This document shows positions 15,746 to 24,535 of a stretch of DNA of 58,179 nucleotides, one piece after another. The stretch's first letter is position 1; every line of letters starts with the position of its first letter. Under the pieces are notes generated by a model. The model did no database searches. It saw only the letters and a list, made by a program, of their open reading frames with translations, and was not told where the DNA came from. Source of the stretch: CAZJLP01 sp964546955 (GTDB taxonomy: Bacteria > Verrucomicrobiota > Verrucomicrobiia > Opitutales > Opitutaceae); assembly GCA_964546955.1 (NCBI GenBank), contig CAZJLP010000032.1, forward strand, positions 1 through 58,179. Direction: 5' to 3'. The translations under genes were made by a program, and so were the position numbers.

Positions 15746-16714
15746 TCATTTTACCGTGACGGGTACGGTAAGTTCGCGGGTGCCGGGACCCTTCACGAAG
15801 AGGCTGCCGGCGCCGGGACGGCCCCCCTCGACGGTGATCGTCACGGTGTTGCTGCCGGCGGGGACTACCACTTCGGGCATGATCACGCTCTCGGGGACGT
15901 CGGTCGTGACGTCCAGGAGGAGGCCCTTGTCGGTGGCGGTGACTGGAGTGGTGAAGGTCAGGGAGACTTTCTCGCCGGTGCGGAGGTTGACCGAGCTCGG
16001 CGAAACGGTGAGCGGACCTGAAATTGCGCCCGTGGCGGCGGGGAAGTCGCGAGCGCCCTCTACTCCGCCGACGATCGCGTCCACCCGGAACATCCCGACG
16101 ATCGATTGCCCGACCGCGCTGCCGAGCGACACTTGGTAGTTCCGATTCGGTTCGACCGCCGGAACGTAGAAGCTGACCGCGTTGGGCGATTCGAATACCG
16201 TCCGAACGGGTGTGTTGTCGAAAAAGACAATGTCGGTCGGTGTGAAACCGCGGCCGACGATGCTGATGCGCGCTCCCACCGGGCCGCGGTTCACTTCGAG
16301 TTGCAAGACATACCGCCCGACGATGCTCGTGCGGTGCAGCGGGCTGTATTCCTCGCGAGAACTGGTGATGCCGTTGTTTTGGACCTGGTAGGTGATGATG
16401 TAGTAGTATGTGACTTCCGATACGCCCGGCGGCACTTGGTATTCAAACTCATACACCTTTTCCCCGAGCGCCTTGGTCATCTTGAACGGTTTTTGGTCGA
16501 TCACGATGGTGGGCGTCAGGCTGCCCTCCACGAAGCCCGCGTCGCGAGGGTCGATTTTCGCGGTGAAGCGATAAATCTGGGACGGGTTTGACGGCTGGGC
16601 GTCAGGCGTGAGATTGATGATGGGAACCGTCCGGCAGCCGACCAAGCCGAAGGCGAGGGCAATACCGAGGCCGAGTAAGATTCGTCTCGCGTGAGGGAAG
16701 CGGTTGTTTTGCAT
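15746..16714 (-). CDS. IPT/TIG-domain lipoprotein
   Basis: 322 residues. The signal peptide ends in the lipobox LVGC (Cys27), so it is a lipoprotein. A beta-rich region (about 45-125) is followed by an IPT/TIG-like Ig fold (about 130-215; RISIVGRGFTPTDIVFFDNTPV) and a C-terminal beta-sandwich repeat (about 235-322) with VPAGSNTVTITVEGG-type motifs. Such proteins are usually cell-surface or periplasmic and non-enzymatic. It is monocistronic, with a strong terminator. The specific role is unknown. Confidence 0.8.
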   Translation of the reverse strand: MQNNRFPHARRILLGLGIALAFGLVGCRTVPIINLTPDAQPSNPSQIYRFTAKIDPRDAGFVEGSLTPTIVIDQKPFKMTKALGEKVYEFEYQVPPGVSEVTYYYIITYQVQNNGITSSREEYSPLHRTSIVGRYVLQLEVNRGPVGARISIVGRGFTPTDIVFFDNTPVRTVFESPNAVSFYVPAVEPNRNYQVSLGSAVGQSIVGMFRVDAIVGGVEGARDFPAATGAISGPLTVSPSSVNLRTGEKVSLTFTTPVTATDKGLLLDVTTDVPESVIMPEVVVPAGSNTVTITVEGGRPGAGSLFVKGPGTRELTVPVTVK

Positions 16715-16771
16715 TGGGTTTTTTACCGATTAAAATCGTCGGAAACGCAACAGAAACCATCCGTGTTTGCA

Positions 16772-17974
16772 ATGAGCGAAATCAGCCCAAAAACGACCGC
16801 CCCTGCCAGGGCGGGTTTGGGCGTGTATGTGCATGTTCCGTTTTGTGCGAGCACCTGCGATTTTTGCGCGTTCTACCAAGTCCAGCCGACCGCGGAGAAG
16901 GTGGAGCAGTTCCTGAGCGGTGTCGACCGCGAAGCGGAGCTGGTCGACTGGTCGGCCTCCGGCGCCGTGACCACGGTATTTTGGGGCGGGGGGACCCCCG
17001 GCCTGCTCTCGCCGAAGGCTCTGCGGGCGCTCGGGGCCGCCGTATCCGCGCGTTGCGGCAGCTCCCCGGCAGAGTGGACCGTCGAAATGGCGCCGGCCTC
17101 GGTCACGGAGGACCGTTTGGCCGCATTGCGCGACGCGGGGGTGACCCGCATTTCAATGGGGGCGCAGAGTTTTCAGCCCGCGCTTTTGGACGCGCTGGGA
17201 CGTCAGCATTCGCGTGAACAGGTGTTTCGTGCGTACGACCGAATCCGCGCGGGCGGCTTCAAAAGCGTCAACATCGACCTCATGTTCGCCCTTCCGGGGC
17301 AGGACGAGGCAGCTTGGTTGTCCGACCTGCAACAAGCGGTTGCCCTGCAGCCGGATCATCTCTCGACCTACTGCCTCACTTTCGAGGAAGACACGGCGAT
17401 GTGGGTCAAACTTTCGCAGGGCAAAGTCAAACTGGACCCCGAAAATGAAGCGCGCTTGTACGAAAAAACATGGTCCGAATTGGAGGCAGCCGGGTACCGA
17501 CAATACGAGATCTCGAACTTTGCCCGGGCCGGGCACCAATGCCTCCACAACCTGAATACGTGGCGCATGCACGACTGGGTGGGCTTGGGGCCGTCGGCCG
17601 CTTCGCAGCAGGCTGGCTGGCGGGGCACCAACACCGCCGATCTGGCAGTTTGGTCCGCCGCGCTCGAGCGGGGGCAAAGGGCGACGGACGATCGCGTCGA
17701 GGTCACTCCGTCCCTCCTGCTCGAGGATTCGCTCATTTTCGGGCTGCGCATGAACGAGGGGGTCGATCTGGCCGCGCTGCGGGCGCGATATCCGGCGGGT
17801 CCGTGGAGAGCGGTGGATGAGATCAGTTCGCGACTGGTGGAAGAGGGCTTGGCTCGGATGGAAAGGCGGGACGGGCGGCAGTTGCGTTTGACCCTGCGAG
17901 GCCGGTTATTGGCGGACCAAATTGGTGGAGAGATCATGTCGGTTTTGGGGCAGGATCACGCCCCGGAGCAGTGA
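16772..17974 (+). CDS. hemW: HemW-like radical SAM protein (heme chaperone family)
   Basis: 400 residues from ATG 16772 (MSEISPKTTAPARAG). The 4Fe-4S motif is CxxxCxxC (CASTCDFC), followed by AFY. The fourth cysteine of true coproporphyrinogen dehydrogenase HemN (CxxxCxxCxC) is absent, so HemW is preferred. GGGTPGLLS is the SAM-binding glycine motif, and a HemN C-terminal domain (about 300-385) is present. HemW proteins bind heme and SAM and insert heme into respiratory proteins. The upstream part of the open frame overlaps the divergent lipoprotein start and is not used. Confidence 0.9.
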   Translation: MSEISPKTTAPARAGLGVYVHVPFCASTCDFCAFYQVQPTAEKVEQFLSGVDREAELVDWSASGAVTTVFWGGGTPGLLSPKALRALGAAVSARCGSSPAEWTVEMAPASVTEDRLAALRDAGVTRISMGAQSFQPALLDALGRQHSREQVFRAYDRIRAGGFKSVNIDLMFALPGQDEAAWLSDLQQAVALQPDHLSTYCLTFEEDTAMWVKLSQGKVKLDPENEARLYEKTWSELEAAGYRQYEISNFARAGHQCLHNLNTWRMHDWVGLGPSAASQQAGWRGTNTADLAVWSAALERGQRATDDRVEVTPSLLLEDSLIFGLRMNEGVDLAALRARYPAGPWRAVDEISSRLVEEGLARMERRDGRQLRLTLRGRLLADQIGGEIMSVLGQDHAPEQ

Positions 17975-17989
17975 GAATGCCCCCGTGCT

Positions 17990-18017
17990 TTGACAAAGCG
18001 CGGCGGACGCGTATTCA
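17990..18017 (+). promoter_or_regulatory. Sigma-70 promoter of the M23 peptidase gene
   Basis: A perfect TTGACA -35, 16-bp spacer and TATTCA -10. The ATG at 18030 is only 12 nt after the -10, so the transcript would have a very short leader. Confidence 0.55.
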
Positions 18018-18029
18018 AACTTTGGCGTC

Positions 18030-19052
18030 ATGAACATTCGACGCGGCTTCGCCGCTTTTTTCCTTCTGGTTCAAGCCTGGGCTTGCCGCGCGGAAAAGAT
18101 CGAAATCGTGTGGCCTACGCCCAACACCGCGTATCTCGAGGGCAGAGCTTTCGGCGAATTCGTCCAGCCTACCGCCTCCGGGGAGGTCGAATCGGGCTTG
18201 TACGGCTGTGTCCGCAGCAGCGGGGCGCAATTCCACGAAGGCATCGACCTGAAGCCGGTGAAACGCGATCGCCGAGGCGAACCGACGGATCCCATCTTCG
18301 CCGTGATGAACGGCGTGGTCCGTTACATCAACCGCACGCCAGGCGACAGCAGCTACGGGCGGTACATTGTGCTGGAGCACCCACAGGCGACTCCGGGCGT
18401 TTACACGTTGTACGCGCACTTGAGCGAGATCGCGTCCGGACTCAAGCAAGGGGCGGAGGTCGAGAAGGGACAGACGATCGGCATCATGGGTCGGAGCGCG
18501 AGTGGGCAGGCGATCCCGAAGGACCGGGCGCACCTACATTTCGAAATTGGGTTGTGGGCCACGCGTGACTTTCAGCGGTGGTACGACTCGAAAAAATTCG
18601 GCAACAAGAACGACCACGGCATCTGGAACGGAATGAATTTGCTGGGGATCGATCCGCATGAATTCTATCAACGGCATCGCGCCGGGCGGGTCGACGGTTT
18701 TGCCCAGTACTTCGCGCAGATGACGGCGGCGGTGAGGGTGCGGGTGGCGACGCGGATGACGCCGGATTTTATCCAGCGCTATCCCGCTTTGCTCCAATCG
18801 CCCTTGCCGGAGGGCAGTGAGATTTGTGGCTGGGATATCGCGGTAAACGAAAATGGGGTGCCATTTTTATGGACGCCGCTGAAGGCCGAGTCAGTCGCCG
18901 GCTTGGACCGCGGCGAGTCGCGCATTCTCGAGGTCGCTGAAGGGGCTCTGCGCCACCATCGCTGCCGATCGCTGGTGGTGTCGAAGCGAGGCGGATACGT
19001 GGTCGGACGCGATCTGGAGACGTTGCTCCAATTGTTATTCGGATTTCGGTGA
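18030..19052 (+). CDS. Secreted M23 (LytM-type) metallopeptidase
   Basis: 340 residues. A signal peptide (about 1-21, RRGFAAFFLLVQAWACRA) precedes the LytM domain at about 60-185. Zinc ligands are His69 and Asp73 (HEGIDLK), plus the His of the C-terminal HLHFEIG; YTLYAHLS is the catalytic-His segment. The roughly 140-residue C-terminal region is unassigned. It acts on peptidoglycan cross-links or as an amidase activator in the periplasm. It is monocistronic and convergent with the ADOP permease gene. Confidence 0.88.
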   Translation: MNIRRGFAAFFLLVQAWACRAEKIEIVWPTPNTAYLEGRAFGEFVQPTASGEVESGLYGCVRSSGAQFHEGIDLKPVKRDRRGEPTDPIFAVMNGVVRYINRTPGDSSYGRYIVLEHPQATPGVYTLYAHLSEIASGLKQGAEVEKGQTIGIMGRSASGQAIPKDRAHLHFEIGLWATRDFQRWYDSKKFGNKNDHGIWNGMNLLGIDPHEFYQRHRAGRVDGFAQYFAQMTAAVRVRVATRMTPDFIQRYPALLQSPLPEGSEICGWDIAVNENGVPFLWTPLKAESVAGLDRGESRILEVAEGALRHHRCRSLVVSKRGGYVVGRDLETLLQLLFGFR

Positions 19053-19080
19053 AGAGGACCGGCCTCGCCCGGGAAGGCGA

Positions 19081-21501
19081 TCAATCAGCGCGCAACGCGA
19101 CGGTGGGGCTGATTTGGGTCGCGCGACGGGAGGGGAGATAGCAGGCGACCAGAGCGACGACCGCGAGGAATAGCGGGATGAGGGTGAACGTGAGCGCGTC
19201 GTAGGGCGAAACGCCGTGCAGCGAGTCGCGCAGCAAGCGGGTGCTGAGCAGGGCGATAATCAACCCCGAGGCCAGACCGGCGCCCACCAGCAGCGCGCCG
19301 TGTCCGAGCATCATGCCGATGACTTCGGACGGCTTGGCGCCGAGGGCCATGCGCACTCCGATTTCCTGAGTTCTCTGAGCGACAGTGTAGCCCATCACGC
19401 CGTAGATGCCGATGCAGGCAAGGAAAAGGGCGACGCCGCCGAAAACGGCGAAAAGGTAGCTGAAAAACCGGCGGGGCCAGATGGTCCGGCTGAGCACGTC
19501 GTCGAGCGTGAGAACGTGGTAGATTGGGATCTTCGGATCGGCCGCCGCCACGGCAAGTCGCGCGGGTTCGACCAGGTTCCCGGCGCTTCCCGTTGTGCGT
19601 ACGACGACAGACAGAAAGTTCGCTTTGTCCACCTCTTGTGCTCGGTAGAACATTCCGGGGGAAGCGGTGGCGTCGAGCCGCAGCGGCACGTCGCCCACGA
19701 CTCCGGAGATCTCGAGCCAATCGCCCGGTTCGGTTAATTTTCCGACCGGACGAAAGCGCTTTCCCACTGCATTTTGCGGCGTCTGAAAATGAAGGCGTGC
19801 AAACGTCGCGTCCACCACGGCGAAGCGAGACTTGGCGGCGGCCCCATCGAATTTTGGGAACAGCTGCCCGGCAAGGAGGGGAATTTTCAGGGTCGAGAAA
19901 TAGCTCGGCGTGGCCACCCGGTCTGCGGCGATCGGGGCCAGGCTCAAGCTGGTGAAGTCGGGAGTGCCTTCCATTTGAACGGGCGATTTGTCCCGATCCA
20001 GCCCTGGCAGAACGCTGACCATTCCGACGTCGGTAACTCCGGGGATGGACCGCAATTCAGCGGCGACGCGTTCGAAGAACGCAAACGCCTTTGTCTTTTC
20101 GCCGCCCAGCATGGCGGGAGGAAACCCGGTTCGGAAGGTGAGGATGTTGTGCGGATCCAAGCCCAGCGGACTGTTCCGCAGCATGGCGAAACTTCGCATC
20201 ATGAGTCCCGCCCCCACGAGCAGCACGAGTGCGATCGCCACTTCGGCCACCACAAGAACGCTGCGCAGAGGGTGGCGGCTGGCCCCGCTAAAGGATGACC
20301 GTCCTCCTTCCTTGAGTTCGTCCGCGACGGAGGGCCGCGCGGCCCGCAAGGCGGGCGCGAGACCGAAAAGGAGGGAGCTGCACACCGATAGGGCGAGGAC
20401 AAATCCGAAGACGCGGCTGTCGAATTCGAAACGCAGCCAAAACGGGATTTCCACCGGAATGCAGTTCGTCATCAAATCCACGCCCCAAAGAGCGAAGATG
20501 AATCCGCCGATTCCGCCGAGCGCGGCCAGAACAAGGCTTTCGCTCATCTGCTGGCGCACGATGGCGCCGCGCTCCGCTCCGAGCGCGAGTCGGACGGCGA
20601 ACTCCTTGCTGCGGGCCGCGGTGCGCGCGAGCAGGAGGTTCGCCACATTCAAACACGAAATCAGGAAAACAAAAAGACCCGCGGCGAAAAGGAGACGCAG
20701 CAGGTCCGCCGTGTCATGGAGCGCCGCAGGCGAGAGTTTGGTGAACCGCACGCCGATGCCCACATTGGTCGCGGGATGCTCCCGGGCGAGGTCCGTCATG
20801 ATCGATGCCGCTTCCGCGTTGACCTCCTCCAATCGAACGCCGGGGCGGACTTTTCCGCGACCGGTGAGATAAAAGGCGCCGCGATGAGCCATTTTTTCGT
20901 CGGGCCGAATCGGCGACCAGATGTCGGTAAGATCGGGATACGCCCAGCCGGGGGGCATGACGCCGATGATTTTGTAGGGCTGGTCGTTGAGTTGAACGAC
21001 GCGGTCGATGACGCCCGGGTCCCCGCCAAAACGCCTGCGCCAAAGCGGTTCGCTCAGAATTGCCACCTGGGGAGCGATCGGAAGCGAGTCGATCGCGCTG
21101 AAAATGCGTCCGAGAAGCGGCTTGACGCCCATTGCGCTGAAGGCATCGGCCGAAATGTCGGTCCCCACCAGTCGTTCGGGCGCGGATTGCCCTGCGATAA
21201 TCACGGTGCGCTCGCTGTGCACCCACAGCCCTTCGAGGGTGTTCATCCGCGCCTTCAACGCCAGGAAGTCGGGGTAGCTGACGCCCATCGAAGGGAGGCC
21301 TTGTGACGCGGCGTGTTGGGTAAAGCTCACCAGGCGCTCGCCTTGAGGCACGAGCGGCAGCGGCTTTAGAAGCAACGCGTTGAGGGCGGAGAAGACCACC
21401 GTGGCCGAGCCGATCCCGACCGCGAGCGTCACCACCGCGATCGCCGAGAAAAGCGGCGATTTGGCGAGCAAACGAAACGCCAATTTGAAATCCGAAAGCA
21501 T
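19081..21501 (-). CDS. ADOP/MacB-like ABC transporter permease
   Basis: 806 residues in a duplicated FtsX-type arrangement: TM1 at about 15-40, a large extracytoplasmic MacB-PCD domain (about 45-250), a three-TM block (about 270-410), a second PCD-like domain and a final three-TM block (about 680-800). The N-terminus SDFKLAFRLLAKSPLFSAIAVVTLA is the signature of ADOP permeases. These belong to MacB-like mechanotransmission exporters rather than importers. It pairs with the ATPase 15 nt upstream. The substrate is unknown. Confidence 0.88.
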   Translation of the reverse strand: MLSDFKLAFRLLAKSPLFSAIAVVTLAVGIGSATVVFSALNALLLKPLPLVPQGERLVSFTQHAASQGLPSMGVSYPDFLALKARMNTLEGLWVHSERTVIIAGQSAPERLVGTDISADAFSAMGVKPLLGRIFSAIDSLPIAPQVAILSEPLWRRRFGGDPGVIDRVVQLNDQPYKIIGVMPPGWAYPDLTDIWSPIRPDEKMAHRGAFYLTGRGKVRPGVRLEEVNAEAASIMTDLAREHPATNVGIGVRFTKLSPAALHDTADLLRLLFAAGLFVFLISCLNVANLLLARTAARSKEFAVRLALGAERGAIVRQQMSESLVLAALGGIGGFIFALWGVDLMTNCIPVEIPFWLRFEFDSRVFGFVLALSVCSSLLFGLAPALRAARPSVADELKEGGRSSFSGASRHPLRSVLVVAEVAIALVLLVGAGLMMRSFAMLRNSPLGLDPHNILTFRTGFPPAMLGGEKTKAFAFFERVAAELRSIPGVTDVGMVSVLPGLDRDKSPVQMEGTPDFTSLSLAPIAADRVATPSYFSTLKIPLLAGQLFPKFDGAAAKSRFAVVDATFARLHFQTPQNAVGKRFRPVGKLTEPGDWLEISGVVGDVPLRLDATASPGMFYRAQEVDKANFLSVVVRTTGSAGNLVEPARLAVAAADPKIPIYHVLTLDDVLSRTIWPRRFFSYLFAVFGGVALFLACIGIYGVMGYTVAQRTQEIGVRMALGAKPSEVIGMMLGHGALLVGAGLASGLIIALLSTRLLRDSLHGVSPYDALTFTLIPLFLAVVALVACYLPSRRATQISPTVALRAD

Positions 21502-21516
21502 AGGCCCCCTGCGAGT

Positions 21517-22209
21517 TTACACGGGCACTTGGTCTTCCATCACGCGGCCGTCGAAGATGTGCACGGTGCGGTCGGCATTGCGGGCAAAACGCGGATCATG
21601 CGTGACCATGACAATCGTGGCTCCGCTTTGGTGGAGGTCGCGGAGCAGCTGCATGATTGCATCGCCGTTTTTCGAATCGAGATTTCCCGTCGGTTCGTCT
21701 GCAAGGAGAACGGCGGGCTTGCCGGCGAGAGCCCGCGCGACCGCCACGCGTTGCTGTTGTCCGCCCGAAAGCTGGGAAGGGAGGTGGCGGCCTCGGTGGG
21801 CCATGCCGACTTTTTCCAAAGCCTCGTGAACGCGTTGCTTCCGTTCGGCCGGTGCGAGGCCCCGGTACGTAAGGGGCAACTCCACGTTTTCTGAGACGGT
21901 GAGATGCGCGATCAGATTGAACGATTGAAAGATGAATCCGATCTCGCGGTTCCGAAGGCGGGCGCGCTCGGCTGGATCCAGATGCTGGACAGGCCGTCCG
22001 TTGAGCAGGTAGGAGCCCTCGGTCGGCGTGTCGAGCAGACCCAGGATCGAAAGCAGCGTCGATTTGCCACACCCGGAGGGCCCGGCAATGGAAACGTATT
22101 CGCCTTTCGAGATCTCCAGATGAATCCCGGCAAGAGCGTACGTTTCGACGTCGTCTGCCAGGAAAACCTTCGTCACTCCATCGAGTTTGATCAGGAGTTC
22201 ATCGGCCAT
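21517..22209 (-). CDS. ABC transporter ATPase (MacB/LolD type)
   Basis: 230 residues from ATG 22209 (MADELLIKLDGVTKVF). Walker A AGPSGCGKSTL, signature LSGGQQQRVAVARAL, Walker B AVLLADEPTGNLDS and H-loop VMVTHDPRFA are intact. The 'EPTGNLDS' motif is typical of the MacB/LolD/FtsE group. It drives the ADOP permease immediately downstream. A GC hairpin (22214-22235) lies 5 nt before the start and would mask the ribosome site. Confidence 0.9.
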   Translation of the reverse strand: MADELLIKLDGVTKVFLADDVETYALAGIHLEISKGEYVSIAGPSGCGKSTLLSILGLLDTPTEGSYLLNGRPVQHLDPAERARLRNREIGFIFQSFNLIAHLTVSENVELPLTYRGLAPAERKQRVHEALEKVGMAHRGRHLPSQLSGGQQQRVAVARALAGKPAVLLADEPTGNLDSKNGDAIMQLLRDLHQSGATIVMVTHDPRFARNADRTVHIFDGRVMEDQVPV

Positions 22210-22213
22210 AGGT

Positions 22214-22235
22214 GTCCCCGGCGGAACGCCGGGAC
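22214..22235 (-). other. GC hairpin just before the ABC ATPase start
   Basis: A 7-bp stem (CCCGGCG / CGCCGGG) with a 3-nt loop ends 5 nt upstream of the start codon. There is no U-run. It may limit translation of the ATPase. Confidence 0.4.
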
Positions 22236-22240
22236 AAAGA

Positions 22241-22315
22241 TCAGGTCGGCGGCGCGGCACTATCGAATGCGACGAAGCCCACAAAGGCGATGATCACAAG
22301 GACGGCAATGAGCAT
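22241..22315 (-). CDS. Candidate 24-residue single-TM peptide
   Basis: ATG to TGA encodes MLIAVLVIIAFVGFVAF followed by DSAAPPT: one clean hydrophobic helix with high GC at codon third positions. It lies 31 nt before the ATPase start on the same strand. There is no obvious Shine-Dalgarno, and a stop in frame just upstream fixes the maximum length. It could be a small membrane partner of the exporter, or chance; I do not recognise it. Confidence 0.3.
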   Translation of the reverse strand: MLIAVLVIIAFVGFVAFDSAAPPT

Positions 22316-22774
22316 GGTGTTGGTCGGGGTAGTTCATCGGGGTCACTTGTCAGTTGCTAGTTGGATTGTCTTCAGGCCGGAGCGGGGGTCAGCCCGCTCT
22401 GTAGTTTGTAGTGGTGGTTTGCTTACGACGAACGGGGGCATCAAATCAGGGAGCTTGGTGGCCTCCGAGACGAAAGAGCCCTCGCGCGTAGATAGAACCC
22501 AGTTTGCGATTGCCCATTAGGAAGGCAATGACTGTCTCACAACTATTAGATCATAAGGGAGAAGGAGGAACGGCGGGCCGTCCGATTGGGCGCGATGATT
22601 TTGAAAACGTCGTGTCAATAGCCTGGTTCGCCGCACATCCCCGTGCACTCGTCGCATCCCGGCCAACGGAGATATTAGGGTATTTTGACGGCCCGTTTCG
22701 GACAATGTTGCACGAAATGTGCGCTCGGCATTCGCGTCCGCTGCCGGGAGCCGGCGCTGCTGCTCCGCTCGTGT
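22316..22774. other. Gene-free stretch between ABC ATPase and histidine kinase genes
   Basis: No supported gene. Degenerate 7-nt periodicity occurs at about 22346-22367 (TTGTCAG, TTGCTAG) and 22399-22413 (CTGTAGT, TTGTAGT), similar in style to the heptad arrays elsewhere in the window. A small hairpin TTGCC/GGCAA lies near 22508-22526. An ATG-started frame at 22528 has no recognisable protein. Confidence 0.4.
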
Positions 22775-24112
22775 TTACACGATGGTGGCGAGAGGAACGC
22801 GGAGAGTCGCGATGCAGCCGGTGGCCCCGGTCCGATTCTCGAGGCGGATCGAACCGCCGTGGCTCTCCGCGATCTGCCGGCAGAGCACCAAGCCGATTCC
22901 GGATCCTTCCGGCTTAGTCGTGAAAAAGGGCACAAAGAGATTGGTCGAGTTCGCAAGGCCGGGGCCGTCGTCTTCCACGCTCAGCTCGAGCCGGTGGTCG
23001 AGGCGGCGCCAGGAAAGACGCACGCCCCCTTCGGTTTCCAGGGCGGCCTCCACCGCGTTTTTGATCAGGTTGATGAGAAGCTGATCGATTTGGGCTTCGT
23101 CGCACATGATGTCGACGGACGGCCCCCCCAGCACTCGCACCGGCAGGCGGCGCTCGAGCGCGACTACGCGATGGACGATCGTGGTGATCGGGCAGGGGGA
23201 AAGGGAGGGCGGGGGAAGGCGCGCGAGCCGGGCGTAAGCCTCCATGAAACGGCTCAATCCATCGGCGCGGGTGGCGATGACGTCCAATCCCGACCGCATA
23301 TCGGCTTCCCAGTCGGCAGCGCGGGGATTGCGGCGAAGCAACGAGTCGAGACTGCCCGCGATCGACTTGATGGGCGCAAGGGAATTGTTGAGTTCGTGTC
23401 CGAGCACGCGGACCAGGCGCTGCCACGCCTTCAATTCCTCTTCGCGCAGGGCCTGGCTGAGATCGGCGATGACCAAGAGATGGTGGGGCAGGCCCCCTTC
23501 GCGGAAGGCGGTGCGGCGCATGCCCCAGCGTCCAACCCCTCCGGGGAATACGGTCTTGGACAGCACACGGGCATCTTCGCCCTCGAGCGCTTCCCCGAGC
23601 CCGACTTCCGCCGCCGAACGACCGAGGATCCGTTCGGCCGGAGCGCCGAGCAATTGCTGGCCGGCGCGGTTAACGAGCCGCAGCGTGGCTTTGGAATCAA
23701 AGGCCAGGATAGCGACATCGATCTCCTCCATTACCGTTCGCAGCAGAGCCGTCGCCTCCAGGGCTCCGAGACGCTGCTGCTGGAGCACATGTCCGAGCAA
23801 GTTGATCTCCGTCATTACTTCGCCCAGGGCATCGTCCGGTCGCGCGCCCGCGGCGCGGATGGAAAAATCGCCCTCACGCAGGGCGGAGAGAAGGTTTGCG
23901 GTGGTCTGCAGCGGCCGCACAACGCGATGTTTCGCGGCGAAAGCGAAACCCAGCCATGAAGCTACGATGAGCAAGGTGAGCGTCCCCTGGATCTTCAGCG
24001 AAAAGCCCTCCGTGCCCCAAAGAAAATACAGTGAAAAACCGACAGCGGGAAGCCCGGCAAGAAAAACGAACAGAAGGACGATCTGATCGTGGCTAAGGCG
24101 ATTCCGGGGCAT
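22775..24112 (-). CDS. NtrY-like membrane sensor histidine kinase
   Basis: 445 residues: TM1 about 10-32, TM2 about 41-60, HAMP about 62-115, PAS about 125-220, HisKA with phospho-acceptor His239 (LGHELNNSLAPIKS), then HATPase_c with NLIKNAVEAAL (N box), DDGPGL (G1) and GSGIGLVLCRQI (G2). The short periplasmic part suggests sensing within or near the membrane. It would phosphorylate the response regulator encoded upstream at 24536-25903. The two genes are separated only by the IVP cassette. Confidence 0.92.
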   Translation of the reverse strand: MPRNRLSHDQIVLLFVFLAGLPAVGFSLYFLWGTEGFSLKIQGTLTLLIVASWLGFAFAAKHRVVRPLQTTANLLSALREGDFSIRAAGARPDDALGEVMTEINLLGHVLQQQRLGALEATALLRTVMEEIDVAILAFDSKATLRLVNRAGQQLLGAPAERILGRSAAEVGLGEALEGEDARVLSKTVFPGGVGRWGMRRTAFREGGLPHHLLVIADLSQALREEELKAWQRLVRVLGHELNNSLAPIKSIAGSLDSLLRRNPRAADWEADMRSGLDVIATRADGLSRFMEAYARLARLPPPSLSPCPITTIVHRVVALERRLPVRVLGGPSVDIMCDEAQIDQLLINLIKNAVEAALETEGGVRLSWRRLDHRLELSVEDDGPGLANSTNLFVPFFTTKPEGSGIGLVLCRQIAESHGGSIRLENRTGATGCIATLRVPLATIV

Positions 24113-24116
24113 GGAA

Positions 24117-24151
24117 CAAAAGCACTAAGCGGTAAGCGCTAAGCTTTAAGC
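24117..24151. repeat. Left heptad arm (NNTAAGC) of the IVP cassette
   Basis: Five tandem 7-mers ending in AAGC on the plus strand: CAAAAGC, ACTAAGC, GGTAAGC, GCTAAGC, TTTAAGC. Read outward from the gene on the minus strand they are GCTTANN. The second unit from the gene supplies the TAG stop of the four-helix-bundle gene. The arm starts 4 nt after the kinase ATG position. Confidence 0.85.
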
Positions 24152-24492
24152 TTCTGAATAAAACGCCCGATCATTCGGCGAAGTTCGATGATTTCAGCAG
24201 CCAACTTTTGGGCGCTGTCGGAATCTAGGTAGCCCAAATCGGAAGAGAGCAAAATGAAATAGTCCAACTCGCAGGCCGAGCCGAGCGATATATTGACGAA
24301 TCTCTTTAGTTCCGCGTCGCCGTCTCTGCCACAGCCTTCAGCAATGTTTGCCGGAATCGAAGAACTTGCGCGGCGCATTTGGCTGGTTAGTCCAAACCGC
24401 TCTTCCTTTGGATATCGTTTGGTGGCGCGATATACGGCCAATGTCAGTGCGTGGCTCCTCTGCCAGATCTTTAATGAGCGATAGTCTTTCAC
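24139..24492 (-). CDS. Four-helix-bundle protein (S23 / 23S rRNA intervening-sequence family, Avd-like)
   Basis: 117 residues from a GTG codon with no visible Shine-Dalgarno. Family hallmarks are KDYRSLKIWQRSH at the N-terminus, then LTSQMRRASSSIPANIAEG (about 36-54), the RFVNISLGSACELDYFILLS helix and LDSDSAQKLAAEIIELRRMIGRFIQKL. The family name comes from proteins encoded in rRNA intervening sequences, and the fold is shared with Avd of diversity-generating retroelements. No reverse transcriptase or rRNA is nearby here. The gene lies between the response regulator and the kinase genes on the same strand, enclosed by inverted heptad arms. Its last codons and stop are made of heptad sequence. 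The function of free-standing members is not known to me. Confidence 0.9.
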   Translation of the reverse strand: MKDYRSLKIWQRSHALTLAVYRATKRYPKEERFGLTSQMRRASSSIPANIAEGCGRDGDAELKRFVNISLGSACELDYFILLSSDLGYLDSDSAQKLAAEIIELRRMIGRFIQKLKA

Positions 24493-24513
24493 GCAAGGAA
24501 CGCTGCAGAGGAC

Positions 24514-24534
24514 GCTTACTGCTTAAAGCTTCCC
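24514..24534. repeat. Right heptad arm (GCTTANN) of the IVP cassette
   Basis: Three tandem 7-mers, GCTTACT, GCTTAAA and GCTTCCC, on the plus strand, inverted relative to the left arm at 24117-24151. The arm ends 1 nt before the response regulator's TAG. Confidence 0.8.
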
Positions 24535-24535
24535 C

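Noticed and set aside
16772..17974. Oxygen-independent coproporphyrinogen dehydrogenase (HemN)
   Set aside because: The iron-sulfur motif lacks the extra cysteine that follows CxxxCxxC in HemN, so HemW is the better call.
22504..22917. 137-codon plus-strand frame downstream of the kinase
   Set aside because: Its second half is antisense to the kinase and the first part has no family features; not supported as a gene.
24139..24492. Diversity-generating retroelement suggested by the Avd-like gene
   Set aside because: No reverse transcriptase, template repeat or variable repeat is present; only the four-helix-bundle fold is shared.
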